Below are positions 47,270-58,899 of a stretch of 64,000 nucleotides of DNA, one piece after another. The notes under the pieces were generated by a model that ran no database searches, was not told where the DNA came from, and saw only the letters and a program-made list of their open reading frames with translations. This stretch comes from Torreya grandis (lineage: Eukaryota > Streptophyta > Pinopsida > Cupressales > Taxaceae). The position numbers and the translations under genes were made by a program. Each line of letters starts with the position of its first letter. Position 1 is the first letter of the stretch. The stretch spans positions 12,854,001 through 12,918,000 of the forward strand of contig JARHVA010000006.1 of assembly GCA_037957365.1 (NCBI GenBank). The letters are read 5' to 3'.

Positions 47270-48400
47270 TAACAATAGAAAGGATGTAGATGTGTAGCAT
47301 TGATAGGCTCAGGATCTAGTTTTCCCTTGAGACAAGACAAATGGTAAGCACTAGATCCATATTTATGGGTTATAATATAAGGTCCTAACCAATTTAAAGC
47401 AAACTTGCCCTTCTTGGTCTTTTTTATGTTGGTGACATGTTGGTTTTATTTGAGGACAAGGTTGTCATTATTGAATTCTCATTTTTTCAAATATTTATTA
47501 TAAGCATGCTTGATTCACTCCTAATAAACATGAAGGTGACTGAGTGTAGCCAAGCGATGTTCATTAAGAAGTTTGAGGTGAGTGAGGCATTTGTGGTGAT
47601 AATCACTCTCAAAAAATATTCCATGCAAGGAAATGTGAAGTGATGGAATTTGGAATTTGAGGGGGAAAACTTCCTCAGCTCCATAGGCAAGGGAGAAAGG
47701 TGTAGCTCCTATGGTAGTTTGGATGCTAGTGTGATAAGCCCATAAAGTGAATGGGATATTAAAATGGCAATCTTGACCAGAAGCACTAATCACTTTTGTG
47801 AGCATTTTTATAAGGGGTTTTTTGGAATCTTAAACCTATCCATTAGCTTGTGAATGATAAGGGGATGAGAAGCTTAAATAGATGCCAAAAGCATCACAAA
47901 GTGCTTAGAATTTCTTGTTTTTGAAAGACTTTCCATTTTTCATGATAATTTTATGAGGGACACCAAAGCAAAAAATGATATGGTGATTGATGAAATCAAT
48001 GATTTATTTGGCCTTTGTTGATATAAGCAAGATGGTCTCCAACCACTTAGTGAAATATTCTATGGTGGTGATGACATATTGATGTCATTTTGAGGAATAG
48101 GGGTTGGTTTACCCTATAAGGCCAAGACCCCATTATGAAAAGGGCCAAAAATCTTGAGATACTTAGAGACTATGGGAAGGTACATGATGAAGGTTGATAT
48201 GTTATTTACATTTGATGCATTTCTTGAAATAATCATAGCAGTCCTGATTAAGTATGGGCTAATATTATCTAAGATGAATAATACGCTTGGCAATAGCCAT
48301 ACCACTAAAATGTCCCACACATATGACATCATGGGTTTCCTTGATGATGTGAAAATCTTCATGACTATGAAGACAACAAAGAAGGAGGTTGTTGAAGCGT
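47270..48400 (-). pseudogene. Tat-type integrase
   Basis: Minus strand: an HHCC-like region (EDFHIIKETHDVICVGHFSG, later CIKCK), then the core WPFSQWGLGLIG (family W-G-I/M-D-V/L-I-G: the first catalytic Asp is Gly), FTKWLETILL, then VPHKIIMKNGKSFKN (family IISDNGxxF: the second catalytic Asp is lost). LSFSSPYHSQANG follows. The C-terminal part is well kept: IPFTLWAYHTSIQTTIGATP, FSLAYGAEEVFPLKFQIPSL, then LNWLGPYIITHKYGSSAYHL and INATHLHPFY. Catalytically dead as read. Usual length for the family, broken by scattered stops. Confidence 0.88.
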
Positions 48401-48599
48401 CAATTATAAAGCATGCCTTCTAGTATGATATAATGAGAAGTGCCTTGGATAAAGGTTCTTTAGGCATTCTTCAAAATATTAGGTGGGAGAAACCCAAGGT
48501 TAAGATAATAAAAAATTTGGGTACACCAAGTGTCAGAAGGGGATGCTTTCACTCTAAAACTAGTAGGAAGATCAAAACTAATATAATATGGGGTAACGA

Positions 48600-49060
48600 A
48601 TTAGTGGATGGTAACAAAGATTTTTGACTTAGTGGGTTGAGATAATATTTGGGAATCAAGAGAGGCCATAGTATCTACAAATTTGTTGGTTGGTTATAGA
48701 ATATATTGAATAGCATAATGATCAAATAAGGCCAAAAGAATGTCCACAAGTTTCTTGTATATTAAGGGAACATCACTTTTACATTAATAAGCTTTTATAA
48801 CTTGGTTAATGATAAGTAAAGAATCCCTAGAGATGTTAAGTGTTTTGACTCCCAAAGCCATGATAGTTTGAAGACATATGAATAAGACTTCATATGTAGC
48901 CATGTTATTGGTGTAGTCAAAGTTAAGCTTAAAATAAAGGGGAAGCATTTCTCCCTTAAGTGGGATGATAATCACTCTCTACCCCCCCCCCACCATTTTG
49001 GCATTTAGAGCTATCAAAAAACATGGTCATTTGGTAGGTGGGATCCTCTGATGAAAGAGT
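48600..49060 (-). pseudogene. second RNase H domain typical of Tat elements
   Basis: Minus strand: QMTMFFDSSKCQNGGG (family MxFDGSxxxxGxGAG), then after a frameshift LYFKLNFDYTNNMATYEVLF (family LxFxCTNNxAEYEAL) and LGVKTLNISRDSLLIINQVI (family LGxxxLxVxGDSxLVIxQV; Gly is Arg here). It lies between RT-RNase H and integrase. This is the position of the additional archaeal-type RNase H that marks plant Tat elements. Confidence 0.8.
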
Positions 49061-50340
49061 CACTATAGATTCATCTGGGAAGTTAAGTGGAAAGGGTTGC
49101 TTGTCAGCGAAAAGGGATTCTATTAATGGGTTAGCAATGACCTATCCTTTGATGGAATTTTATAGGAAAAACTCAAGATCAAACTTAGCTAGAAGCATGA
49201 GCCACTTAGATATACATTAGTTCTTATATGGCTTAGAGTGCATATACTTGAGAGGGTAAGTGTTAGTGATAGCATAAGTTTTTTTATTAAGAAGATAATG
49301 ACAGAGATTGGACACTAAAAATACTAAGGTGAGGCAATTTTTTATCATGGGTATACCAGGTTTCATATTTGATTAGGATATGGCTAATGTACTAAACAAC
49401 TTGCTCTTTATTCTTGTCATTGAGATGAACGAGCATGGCTCCCAAAGAATGATTAGTGATGGATATGTATAGGTAAAAGGGATTATCTTATTTAGGGCAA
49501 ATGAGGATAGGTAGAGAAAGAAGATACTCCTTGATTACATTAAAGTATTTTTGGCATTTATTGGACCACTTAAAGGAGACATCTTTCTTTAAGAAATGGT
49601 GAAAAGGTTGACAATGATCAAATAGTTGAGAAATAAAGCATATGATAGCTTGAAGTTTTCCTTATAGGCTAAGAAGTTATTTCAATTTAGTGGGAGAAGG
49701 CATCTCCAAAATATCTCTAAGTTTCATAGGGTACACTTCTATTCCATGAAGGGAAATAATAAAGCCCAATAGTTTTCCTGATAAGACCTTAAATATGCAC
49801 TTCTTGGGATTGAGCTTGACATGATAGTAGAATAGTCATTCAAAAATGATTGCAAGAATAGTAAGGTGATCTTTGTGATACTTATATTTCCTAAGAAGAT
49901 CATCGATATAATCCTTGATAATCTTATGAATGAGATCATGAAATATGTAGGTCATGGCCTATTTATAAGTGGCTCTAACATTCTTTAGTCAAAAGGGCAT
50001 AACTTGATAGAAAAAAGTTCCCCATAGAATGATGAAAAAAGTTTTATGTTGATCTATAGGACCGATCAAGATTTGATTGTATCTTGAGAAACCATCCATG
50101 AGGGATATCATTTCATGGATAGTCATGAGATCAACAAGTTGGTCAATGTTAGGTAGGGGAAAGTTGTCCTTTGGGTAGGTGAGGTTAAAGTCATGAAAGT
50201 CAATATAGAGGCAAAGGTCCCTTATGGGTTTGGTAATAAGAATAGTGTTAGAAACCCATTTTGGATAGTCAATGGGTTAGATGAAATTAATAGATAAGAG
50301 GTGATGAAGTTCTTCTTTAACAAGAAGAGCTATGCAAGGA
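49060..50340 (-). pseudogene. Tat-type reverse transcriptase and first RNase H
   Basis: Minus strand: YPKWVSNTILITKPIRDLCL, YIDFHDFNLTYPKDNFPLPN, IDQLVDLMTIHEMISLMDGF and SRYNQILIGPIDQHKT, then the active-site block DYIDDLLRKYKYHKDHL (YIDD form), LNPKKCIFKVLSGKLLGFII and, for RNase H, DNPFYLYISITNHSLGAMLV and QVVQYISHILIKYET. A handful of stops. These blocks match plant Tat RT closely, which is the main support for the lineage call. Confidence 0.88.
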
Positions 50341-51393
50341 TGTATACAACAAAGTTTTTATTGAACTAACTTAACCTTAGGTTGGGTGACGATGTTATAG
50401 AGAGTGATAGAAGGGTCAATTCTAGGAATATCTTGGTAAGACCAAGAAAAATATATGCTATGGTCATAGAGGAAAGAAGGATAGTCTTTCTACTCTTCAA
50501 GATTCAAATATTGGCTTGTTTTTATGATATGAGGATCCTCCTAGGTACCCAATTAATGTTGATAGTTGACTCATTCAACATGGTTTGGTTTTCAAGAGGG
50601 AGAGATTTATGGAAAGAAGAATCCCCCATACCAAGGTAGGTAAGGATAGAAGAATCATCTTGGCATTAGATGGTGTGAATGGTGGGTAAATCATAATTGA
50701 TCATCTTAAGGTGGATGAGAGGAACAGTTTTAGTTTGGTCACCTTGTTGATAAGTCAATGGGCCTAAACTAACAGTATTGATAAAAAAAAGTTAGATGGG
50801 ATGATGTCAGAGTCCTTAAATTGGGAAGATGAGTTGGGTGAGGATGAAGTCTCCTTAGCAGGGGTAGCAATGAGTTTTGGTGATGTGGGTTCTTATGGTA
50901 GTTCAAACCTAATCCCAAAGAACTCACGGGGTTTTTGATTCTTGATGATGGGTAATTTGTCAAGACCTTATTCATAAAGGCCCATACCAAATCCTTTCCA
51001 AGCACAATGATGAAGATAGGTTTTTTCAAAGGTTAGGTTGATTAGATAGGAGAAATTAGAAGGTAAAAGGTTGAATATGTGAAGTGGTGGTAGGAGAAAG
51101 GAGTGGTCAATCAAGTCCCCCATAGACAAAATTTATTTGATTATTAGGGAGCCCAAAGTGGATGATGGTTCTGAAGTTGGGGTCATAAGAAGGGTCATTT
51201 TGAATATTACCATATTCATGTAGAGTTGGAACAACATCTAAAGCCAAAAGCTGATATTCTCAAAGACAGAGATGCTAAAAAGTGGATTACAATGGGTCAT
51301 TGACCAAAATTTGAGAGGGGATGGTTGAGCTTGTTTATGCTTCATCATTGTTAAAGGTATAGGTATGAAGGTTCTAGGTTGGTGTGGATGTTT
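50340..51393 (-). pseudogene. Tat protease-RT linker, RT-proximal part
   Basis: Minus strand: KPIFIIVLGKDLVWAFMNKV, NPVSSLGLGLNYHKN, then a Pro/His/Ser-rich spacer and DDSSILTYLGMGDSS near 50640. No enzyme domain. It is continuous with 58123-58200 once the copia and one GATTA are removed. Confidence 0.6.
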
Positions 51394-51398
51394 GATTA

Positions 51399-51883
51399 TA
51401 TTGGAGTTGTCTCAGAATCTGGATAATGCGAATGTAATGGAGATGTGATCACACGAGATGAAGCTAGTAGACATCACATAGATGCTAAAGCAATTTGAAA
51501 TTATACAAGGAGATAAATTGCACAAGACAAATAGAAGAAAACCCAATTTTTTATTAACATGAGATGGCCATAATGAAGAATACATATAGGAGAGCTTGTA
51601 AGTAACTCCTCCACAAATGGTGGTCAAAGCACCCCAATAATAGACTATAACTCCTCCACAAAAGGTGGTGACAAGGTGCTAAGAATAGAGAAGTAACTCC
51701 CATACCCAAAATAACCAGTCAAAGGAGTTACTTATGACATTCTTATAACACCTATGACACATCTATGACACACATCTCCACATAAGCTAGCCTATCCCAT
51801 GAATGTAGGAAAATTCCATGTAGGCACAAATATATAATATTCTCTAATTAAATAATAGGTAAAAATAAAAACCTACACTAACA
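51399..51883 (-). repeat. 3' LTR of the preserved copia
   Basis: On plus it runs from TATTGGAGTTGTCTC to CCTACACTAACA. On minus it starts TGTTAGTGTAGG, directly after a G6 purine tract (complement of 51884-51889). Includes two partial tandem copies of TAACTCCTCCACAAA near 51605 and 51649. Confidence 0.92.
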
Positions 51884-52099
51884 CCCCCCATAAGCGTAGC
51901 TTAGGTGGGTAGTGTGGAAATATAAAATGGGTCCTGACAACTAGGCCTGATGAGGTACCCATGTAAAAATGCAATTTCCCATAAGATAGAGAAAAGGAGA
52001 AAACCTATATGAAAAAACTCCCCCCAAAAGAGAGACAAAAAATAAATGAAGAGGCCAGTGGCCCCCCCGAAGATGATGCTACTATAGATGTGGACTGCA

Positions 52100-52840
52100 C
52101 CCCAAGAAGAGCTCATAGATGAATGAACTTGCTCTTGATAAAGGGTTTGGTGAAGATGTCTGCAACTTGCTCTGAAGACTAGGAAAATATCAAGTCAATG
52201 ACCTGACTATAAATAATCTCTCGAATGAAATGCATGTGAATCTCTATGTTCTTGGTCTGTTAGTGTTGAACCAGATTCTTGCAAATCTAAATGGTACTCT
52301 GGTTGTCACAAAAAATGATGGTGGGATACCAGATGGGAATGCCAAACTCAAAAAGAATCCCCTGAAGCCAAATAGCCTTAGTAGCTGCATTAATAGCTCC
52401 CCTATACTCTGCCTCTATGGATGATATAGAAATAGCATTTTTCTTCTTGCTAGACCAACTGATAGGACCAAAACCTAGAGAGAAACTGTAACCAAAAGTA
52501 GACTTATGAGTCTATGAATCACCAGCCCAGTCTAAATCTATATATCCAACCAAGTCAACCTCTATGCCAAATCTATAATGAATCATGTATCTATGTGAAC
52601 CCTGTATGTAATGCAAGGTCCTCTTAGCTGCTTTCCAATGTAGCTCATGAGGTTCCAACATAAATCTGGAGACAAATCCCACTGCATATGATATGTCAGG
52701 CCTAGTGTGAGTCAAGTAGATGAGACTAACAACAAGTTGTTGATATTGAGTGGCATCAACCAATGGTGAAGAACATTCAGCCTCAAGCTTGAATCCTAAT
52801 AGAAAGGGAGTTGGAGATGGCTTGCAATCAACCATGTGAA
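52100..52840 (-). pseudogene. copia RNase H
   Basis: Minus strand: DCKPSPTPFLLGFKLEAECS, YQQLVVSLIYLTHTRPDISY, AVGFVSRFMLEP, LVGYIDLDWAGDS, then (past one TAG) SSKKKNAISISSIEAEYRG, CDNQSTI and KNIEIHMHFIREII. This is the full set of conserved copia RNase H blocks, with the acidic residues in DLDWAGD, SSIEAEYR and CDNQS kept. Scattered TAG/TAA stops remain, so it is called a pseudogene. It would degrade the RNA strand during cDNA synthesis. Confidence 0.9.
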
Positions 52841-53560
52841 ATTAAGACAATAACTCAAGAGCATACTTAGGTTGTGCAAGAGAAATCCCTAAATCTGACT
52901 GTGAGATCCCGATGCCAAGGAAGTAGTGCAACAAACTCAAGTTTGTCATGTCAAATCTATCCTAGAAAGATGCCTTCACCACTGCAATAGCCAATGAAGA
53001 ACTCCTGGTGATCGAAAGGTCATCAACATATAGAACCAAAATTAAGAGCGAATCATCCTGCCACAAGAAGTAGACATTGGGGTCAGAATGACACCTAGTG
53101 AAACCCACTATGAGAAGGAAGGAATCCATCTTGGCATACCAATCTCTAAGGGCCTATTTGACGCCATAGATAGATTTCCTAAGTCTGGATGCTAAGGAAG
53201 AATCTTGAACAAATCTTGGCGGCTACTCCATGTAGATCTCCTCCTCTAGGTCTCTGTGAAGAAAGGCACTCTTCACATCCATCTAGTGCACATCCCAACC
53301 ATGTGCTACAGTAATATCCAATGTGAGTCAGATAGAAGTCATCTTTGCAATGGGTGCAAAGGTCTTTGAGTAGTCAATGCCTGCCACCTGTGAGAAACCC
53401 TTGGCAACCAATCGTGCCTTATACTTATCAACTGACCCATCTGCTACAAACTTGGTCTGATATATCCACCTACATTCAACCATCTTCCTTCCCTTAGGAA
53501 GTGAAGTCAAGTCCCAAGTGTGATTTTTGATTAAGGAAGAATATTATTCCTCCATAGCAC
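52840..53560 (-). pseudogene. copia reverse transcriptase
   Basis: Minus strand from 53510: [51 protein letters not shown], then MDVKSAFLHRDLEEEIYMEX, LRKSIYGVKXALRDWYAKMD, RCHSDPNVYFLWQDDSLLIL, LYVDDLSITRSS (intact YVDD active site) and LLHYFLGIGISQ. The few breaks are at single codons (X = TAG/TAA), such as the usual Gln of LKQAPR. The frame otherwise continues into RNase H. Confidence 0.92.
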
Positions 53561-53649
53561 TATCCCACTTAGGTACTCTTTATGCCTATTAAAAAGTCTG
53601 TGGATCTAAAATTGAGGTAAAGAAGGCATGTGGATCTCTCTAAAAATCC

Positions 53650-54700
53650 CCCTAGTACATCTGTCATCTGCGAGATCTCCTGCCCAAGTGCCAGCACTCT
53701 CAAGTGTCTATCAGGACCAAAGTGGCCTGAAAGTGGGTGAGTCAGGTGCTAACTCCTCATCCTCTGACTGACTAGAGGTGGATGACTCTACATCACTATC
53801 CTCACTGTCTAAACTCCAAGAAGAAGAAGATGTTTTTGGCTAAGGAACCTATTGTGGGTGATTTGAATCTGAAGAATCATCATGAATAAGTAGATCTGAT
53901 GAGGGAGAAGAAGTGCCAAGTGTTGAGTCTCTAGGACTCACTTGAAAGTGGACACTTCTCTCAATGAACAACTCATGAGTGGTTGGATCTAGAAGGCGAT
54001 ACCCCTTAATACCATCCAGATATCCTACAAAGATGTAAGGCTTAAACTAACGTTCCATAGCTTTGAATTTCTTCTTTGATATGTGGGCCATAACTGGGGA
54101 TATAAAAACCCTAAGGTACTCAACATCAGGTTTCCTTTTATGCCAAGCTTCAAAGGATGTTATCCCTTTTGAAGCTTTATGAGGAACCCTATTTTGAATG
54201 TAGCAAGCACAATTGATGGCTTCGACCCAGTACTATGGTGCTAAGGATTTGGAGTGAATCATATAGCTACCCATCTCTTTTAAGAACCTATTTTTACATT
54301 CTACAACCCCATTATGTGAAAGATTGTAAGTGACTATGTGCTATAAATCAATCCCCTTTGTGGTGCAAAACTATTCAAACTTGTTGCTAACATACTCCCC
54401 TCCATTATTAGTTTGAATAACCTTGATGGATTTCTCACTCTATTTCTCAACAAGAGCCTTAAAGTCTAAAAAAATTTCAAACACTTCAGACTTTTGTTTG
54501 AGAAAATATATCCAAGTGTACCTAGAGAAATCATCAATGAAAGTGAGGATGTACTTAGCCCTTATGAAAGATGGTTTGGGAAAGGGTCCTGATACATCAC
54601 TATGGACTAACTCCAAAGGTTGTGAAGCCCTCCAACCTTTGCCTTTATCAAATTTTTCTTTGGGATGCTTCTCAAGGGATCACCCCTCGCAAAGTCCTTT
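53650..54700 (-). pseudogene. copia integrase core and C-terminal region
   Basis: Minus strand: LVHSDVSGPFPKPSFIRAKY (first Asp kept), ILTFIDDFSRYTWIYFLKQK, IQTNNGGEYVSNKFEXF (family RTDNGGEYxS: Asp is Asn here), SHNGVVECKNRFL (Glu kept), ASKGITSFEAWHKRKPDVEY, PYIFVGYLDGIKGYRLLDPT, then a Ser/Asp/Glu-rich spacer (SSSSWSLDSEDSDVESSTSS). Only a few stop codons. It would insert the cDNA; the altered second acidic residue should abolish activity. Confidence 0.9.
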
Positions 54701-55340
54701 TGAGAATTGGACACGAGGTAAGCCAATGACCATGTCATGTTTGCAAAGTTGTTCAAGGTAGCAGTAGTTAAGATGGCCAAACCGCTCATGCCATAATTTT
54801 CTAACTCCATTTGAATGAGTCAACAATGCTATTGGAGAATAATCAAGTGCAAAATGTGAGAAGGTGTATAACCTTGCTTGGTGATCTGCCCTACCCACTG
54901 CCACTATAGTATCACTATGCAACTCCCTGATAGCCACTGAATCTGGTGAAAACTCAACTCTCATGCCCTAACCAATGTGAGTGATTTGGTACACTGATAG
55001 GAGATTGGTTGAAAGAGAAGGAACACTTAGAACATTATTGAATGTTCTTCCTTCCATTTTAACTAACCCTCTCCCTGCAATGGAAATTGATGTGTCATCA
55101 CCCAAACTAATTGAAGTCATGCTACAAGGCTCTAAAGATCAAAACTCAACTAGGGAAGAGCCCATGTGGTGAGAATCACCTGAGTCAATGACCCATGAAG
55201 ATGTAGACGCTGTTGTAGCTACAACAGCCTTGCCCTTTTCTTTCTCCTTACCCTTGCCTTTTGCCTTAGTAGAATCTTGGGTGGATGAATTCTGCTTGAT
55301 GGACTCAGGAACACCTATGTTGTGCTTCTCTAGAAGATGA
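54700..55340 (-). pseudogene. copia protease and pre-integrase domain
   Basis: Protease at 55198-55163: SWVIDSGDSHHM (family WxxDSGASxHM; Asp and Ser kept), then SLGDDTSISIAGRGLVKMEG and NVLSVPSLSTNLLSVYQITH. The pre-integrase zinc region has LWHERFGHLNYCYLEQL (~54815-54765) and MVIGLPRVQFSKGLCEG. One TAG/TAA separates protease from the 94-codon open run that begins at 54964. Confidence 0.9.
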
Positions 55341-55354
55341 GTTAGGTGATCTAT

Positions 55355-56170
55355 TTATTTCTTCATGAATTTTTGTTCATCATGCCCTATCTTCTTACAA
55401 TAGGCACACTTAACCTTCTCCTTATTAGGTTTAGCATTGGAGAAGGAAGACTTAGTGTTGTTTTTGGCAGGATTGTTGTTTTCTTTCTTCTTCTCCTGGT
55501 CCTGGTCCTTATTCTTTTTCTTCTTCTCCTTTGTTGAAGTCTTATTTCCAGCTATCAAAGCTTGGGGTTGATTATAATTCATTGTGCCCATTTGAATTAG
55601 CTTATCTTGCTCCCTAGTCAAGTTGGCAATGAATGAATCCAAAGAAGGCATTTTCCATGTAGTGCCAAGGGCACTTTTTGTGGCATGGAAAGTGGAGACA
55701 AAAACTGAATAGCTTGGACCTAACTTTGAGAGAATAGAAAGGATGAGTTGATCATCTTTATTGTCTATCCCGCATTCTTTCAATTATAATCTAAGGGCCT
55801 TAAAATTAGTGAAGAAGTCCTGTAGGGTGTCAAAGTTGCTAGGACTTAGACTTATGAGTTCATTTTCGAGCTCATGACCTCTCATCTCATCAAGCTTCCC
55901 AAACAAGGTTTCTAGGGTGTCCCATATGTCTTTGTGAGTCTTGGAGGTTTCTAAATGGAATAAAATTTATGGAGACATGGACAAACTTAGTAATCCATAG
56001 GTTTCATCACTACGGTTGTACCACTTGACCTTTTCAGCATCAGTGTTGGGTTCTACTTCAGTACCCATGGTGATCCTATACAACCCTTTACTTCTAAGAA
56101 TGATTGACATTTTAACCTTCCATTCATGATAGGTAAAGGGTGTTAGGAGTTTAAGTTGAAAATAATCCAT
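55355..56170 (-). pseudogene. copia gag
   Basis: Starts at the minus-strand ATG 56170 (MDYFQLKLLTPFTYHEWKVK) and continues MSIILRSKGLYRITMGTEVE, HLETSKTHKDIWDTLETLFG, LQDFFTNFKALRL, a 142-codon open run (55783-55355) with LILSILSKLGPSYSVFVSTF and SLDSFIANLTREQDKLIQMG, a Lys-rich stretch, and the knuckle CAYCKKIGHDEQKF (CX2CX4HX4C with the last Cys as Phe). Two internal stops are seen (after LSMSP and after KALRL). Confidence 0.92.
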
Positions 56171-57619
56171 TTTAAGCTGAATTTAGGTGAAGTTGTTTTG
56201 ATTGCAAGTTGTGAAATTATGCAGAAAGGAAAATGAAAGCAAAGATTACAAGTGTTGAAAATCAATCACACCCCCTAAAAATATTGAACCCCCCCCCAAA
56301 TATGCAATTACACACTCAAAATACATCAGGGTCATCTGAGAATGCGTATTAGAGTAATCAGTGCAAGACTTTAAGAAAATAAGATGTCGGACTTAGCTAA
56401 AAATGTGTCCTAGGAGACCCAAATTTTTGTCACTTTATAAAGTAGTTCATTTTTGACAATTATCTAGCTTAAGTTGTGTAAAATTAAAAACTAAGCACTT
56501 TTACAAAAGATGGCACTCGAATCTGAGCTACCGTTTGCAAGATTTTAAAGTTTTAATTTCCTGTAAACTAGTAATTTTGCAAAAAAATAGCACTAAAACA
56601 TTTTTAAAATGCCTATTTTGAGAGAGAAAATGGCCTTCCAACCACTCTTTGGACTTGGCATGGAGTGAAGAATGAATTATTTTAGTCTTTTGAGGGGGAT
56701 TTAGCTCCCTGCCAATCTAGGCCTCAACTTCATCTTCTTCAAGCGAAGATACAAGTTTTAAAAAAACTTTAAATTGCCTTCAATGCTATTTTCTCAAAAA
56801 TAACTTAATCCACAAAATCATAAAATCTGATCTTAGAATATAAAGATAATTCAAATGAGAAATAAATAGCATAAATTCAAATTGCGTTGGATTTGAAGTG
56901 GGCCCACCAAAGAGAAGCGCCAAAAATGAAGCACCCAAACCCTAACTTCTTTTGCTGGCAATTTTTCTAATATTGGGCACTGCCAAAGGAGAAATGCAGG
57001 GCTAAGATGAATCAGGGTGTTTGATGGGAGGTTGAGGAAGGTTGTGAGTAGCTACCAGAGACTTGCATATTGAGAACAAATAGGGTTTTAATGACCCCCA
57101 ATACAAAAACATCGCTGAAGGGATGCTTTTTCAATCAGAGCCTGAAAAAATGCCTCCCACAGATCTGAGGCTACATGTAGAGGCCAAAAAAACTCTTTCC
57201 AAGGGTTTTCAACTTGTCAAAGTGCCTTTTTACTCCATTTCAGGGTTGAAACAGAAATTATGGGGTGCCAACTTCCACTAGAGAGCAAAAAACGTGATAT
57301 GATTTTTCTATTGGTCTGCAGGATGTTGGAAGAGTCGTGGAGATCCTTCACATAGCTGAGAAACTCTGCAAATGAGCCGTTGAAACCTCCTTGGCAACCA
57401 ACAAATGGATTTGTCCTAAAAAATAATGAGAACCACAACCAAACCAACAAAAAACAATACCACAAAGGTAGTCCACAAGAAAGATAAATGTAACACAAGA
57501 AATGATATTGAAAGGCTTTTTCAAATTAGATCTAGAAATAAGAAAAAGAACATAAAGAGAACTCCACTCATGTTTTCAAAATAAACTAATAGCATAACTA
57601 GACACACAATTACTGGGGT
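56171..57619 (-). other. long leader of the preserved copia
   Basis: About 1.45 kb between PBS and gag ATG, long for a copia. Contains a 93-codon minus-strand open run (57498-57217) that resembles nothing I know, C9/C10 homopolymer runs on the plus strand near 56289, and a somewhat higher GC content than the surroundings. It could hold packaging signals, an internal ribosome entry region or captured host DNA. Confidence 0.6.
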
Positions 57620-57632
57620 GGCTCTAATACCA
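57620..57632 (-). other. primer-binding site of the preserved copia
   Basis: Minus strand reads TGGTATTAGAGCC, one substitution from TGGTATCAGAGCC, complementary to initiator tRNA-Met. Directly abuts the 5' LTR. Confidence 0.88.
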
Positions 57633-58117
57633 TATCAGAGTTGTCTCAAAATCTGGATAATGCAAATGCAATGGAGACGTGATCACATGAGATGAAGCTA
57701 GTGCACATCACATAGATGCTAAAGCAATTTGAAATTATACAAGGAGATCAATTACACGAGACAAATAGGAGAAAACCCAATATTTTATTAACATGAGATG
57801 GCCATAATGAAGAATACATATAGGAGAGATTGTAAGTAAATCCTCCATAAATGGTGGTCAAAGCACCCCAAGAATAGACTGTAACTCCTTCACAAAAGGT
57901 GGTGACAATGTGCTTAAAATAGAGAAGTAACTCCCATACCTGAAATAGCCAGTCAAAGGAGTTACTTATGACATTATTATGACACCTATGACACATCTAT
58001 GATACACATCTCCACATAAGCTAGCCTATCCCATGAATGTAGGAAAACTACATGTAGGCACAAATATATAATATTCCCTAATTAAATAATAGGGAAAAAT
58101 AAAAACCTACACTAACA
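57633..58117 (-). repeat. 5' LTR of the preserved copia
   Basis: Collinear with 51399-51883; plus-strand ends TATCAGAGTTGTCTC and CCTACACTAACA. Followed by the TSD GATTA at 58118-58122. Confidence 0.92.
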
Positions 58118-58122
58118 GATTA

Positions 58123-58720
58123 GAGGTGGGTAGCATGGAAGATGAAGAAGGAATGAGAACATCATTTAGATGATATTTCATATTGAAAAAGGCAAAGGGA
58201 CTTAGATCGGCTTTAATTGTAATAATTTGGTCCTCATGCTCAAACTTGACAAATCAGTGTAGGGTAGAAGCGGTACAGTGCATAGCTCAAATAATTGGGT
58301 GTCCAAGTAACATGTTTTATTATAACTCACCTTTGATGACATAGAATAGCTTAGGAATGGTGTGAGGTCCCAGATGGATATGAAGGACACTGATCCCTAA
58401 GGTGGTGGTCATGGTATCATTGAAAGAGTGAAAGACCATTAAACTCTTAGAAATGATGTTTTTAGGTCGTTGTAATTGATCATATGCATGGAAAGAGATG
58501 ATGTTGATACTTTCTACCCCATCAATCATTACCCATTTGGTGTGAGTTTTATTGATGTATGTTGTGATGAATAGGGGAGGGTCTGAATCTTTTTCTTGGA
58601 AAGGTGGATTCTTGAAATATTGAAAGGTGATGAGGGCATAATGGTAGATAACTCTAAAAAAGGAAGAAAGAGGTTATGTATCATCTAGTTAGACTTTTAT
58701 AGGTTGTAAATCCTCCATTA
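58123..58720 (-). pseudogene. Tat-type aspartic protease
   Basis: Minus strand: WVMIDGVESINIISFHAYDQ (family VLIDGGAxLNIL/V: active-site Asp kept, following Gly-Gly altered), RPKNIISKSLMVFHSFNDTM, TTTLGISVLHIHLGPHTIPK, LFYVIKGEL, then NMLLGHPII (family YNxLLGRPWI) and MHCTASTLHXFVKF. The match across about 100 residues is clear. One or two stops. It would cut the gag-pol polyprotein. Confidence 0.85.
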
Positions 58721-58899
58721 ATTCATGTTGAAGTTGGGGTGAGGTGATAATTAGATCATAGAGGATCATTTTTTTTGGCCTTTGGTGGAGTTATTTTAAC
58801 TTGAACCATTAGATGAATGGAGTGGGGTTGGAAGGTGAAGATCCCAAAATGGAGACTTTAGGTTTGGATGGTTGTGAAGGTAAATATACTTGGGTTTGG

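Larger units (their letters stand above)
51399..58117 (-). mobile_element. Ty1/copia retrotransposon, nearly full coding capacity (6719 bp)
   Basis: LTRs 51399-51883 and 57633-58117 (485 bp each) are flanked by a perfect TSD, GATTA, at 51394-51398 and 58118-58122. On the minus strand: PBS, a 1.46-kb leader, gag, protease, integrase, RT, RNase H and PPT. Fewer stops than any other pol in the window. By eye the LTRs differ at roughly thirty sites, so it is younger than the Tat element it interrupts but not fresh. Confidence 0.94.
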
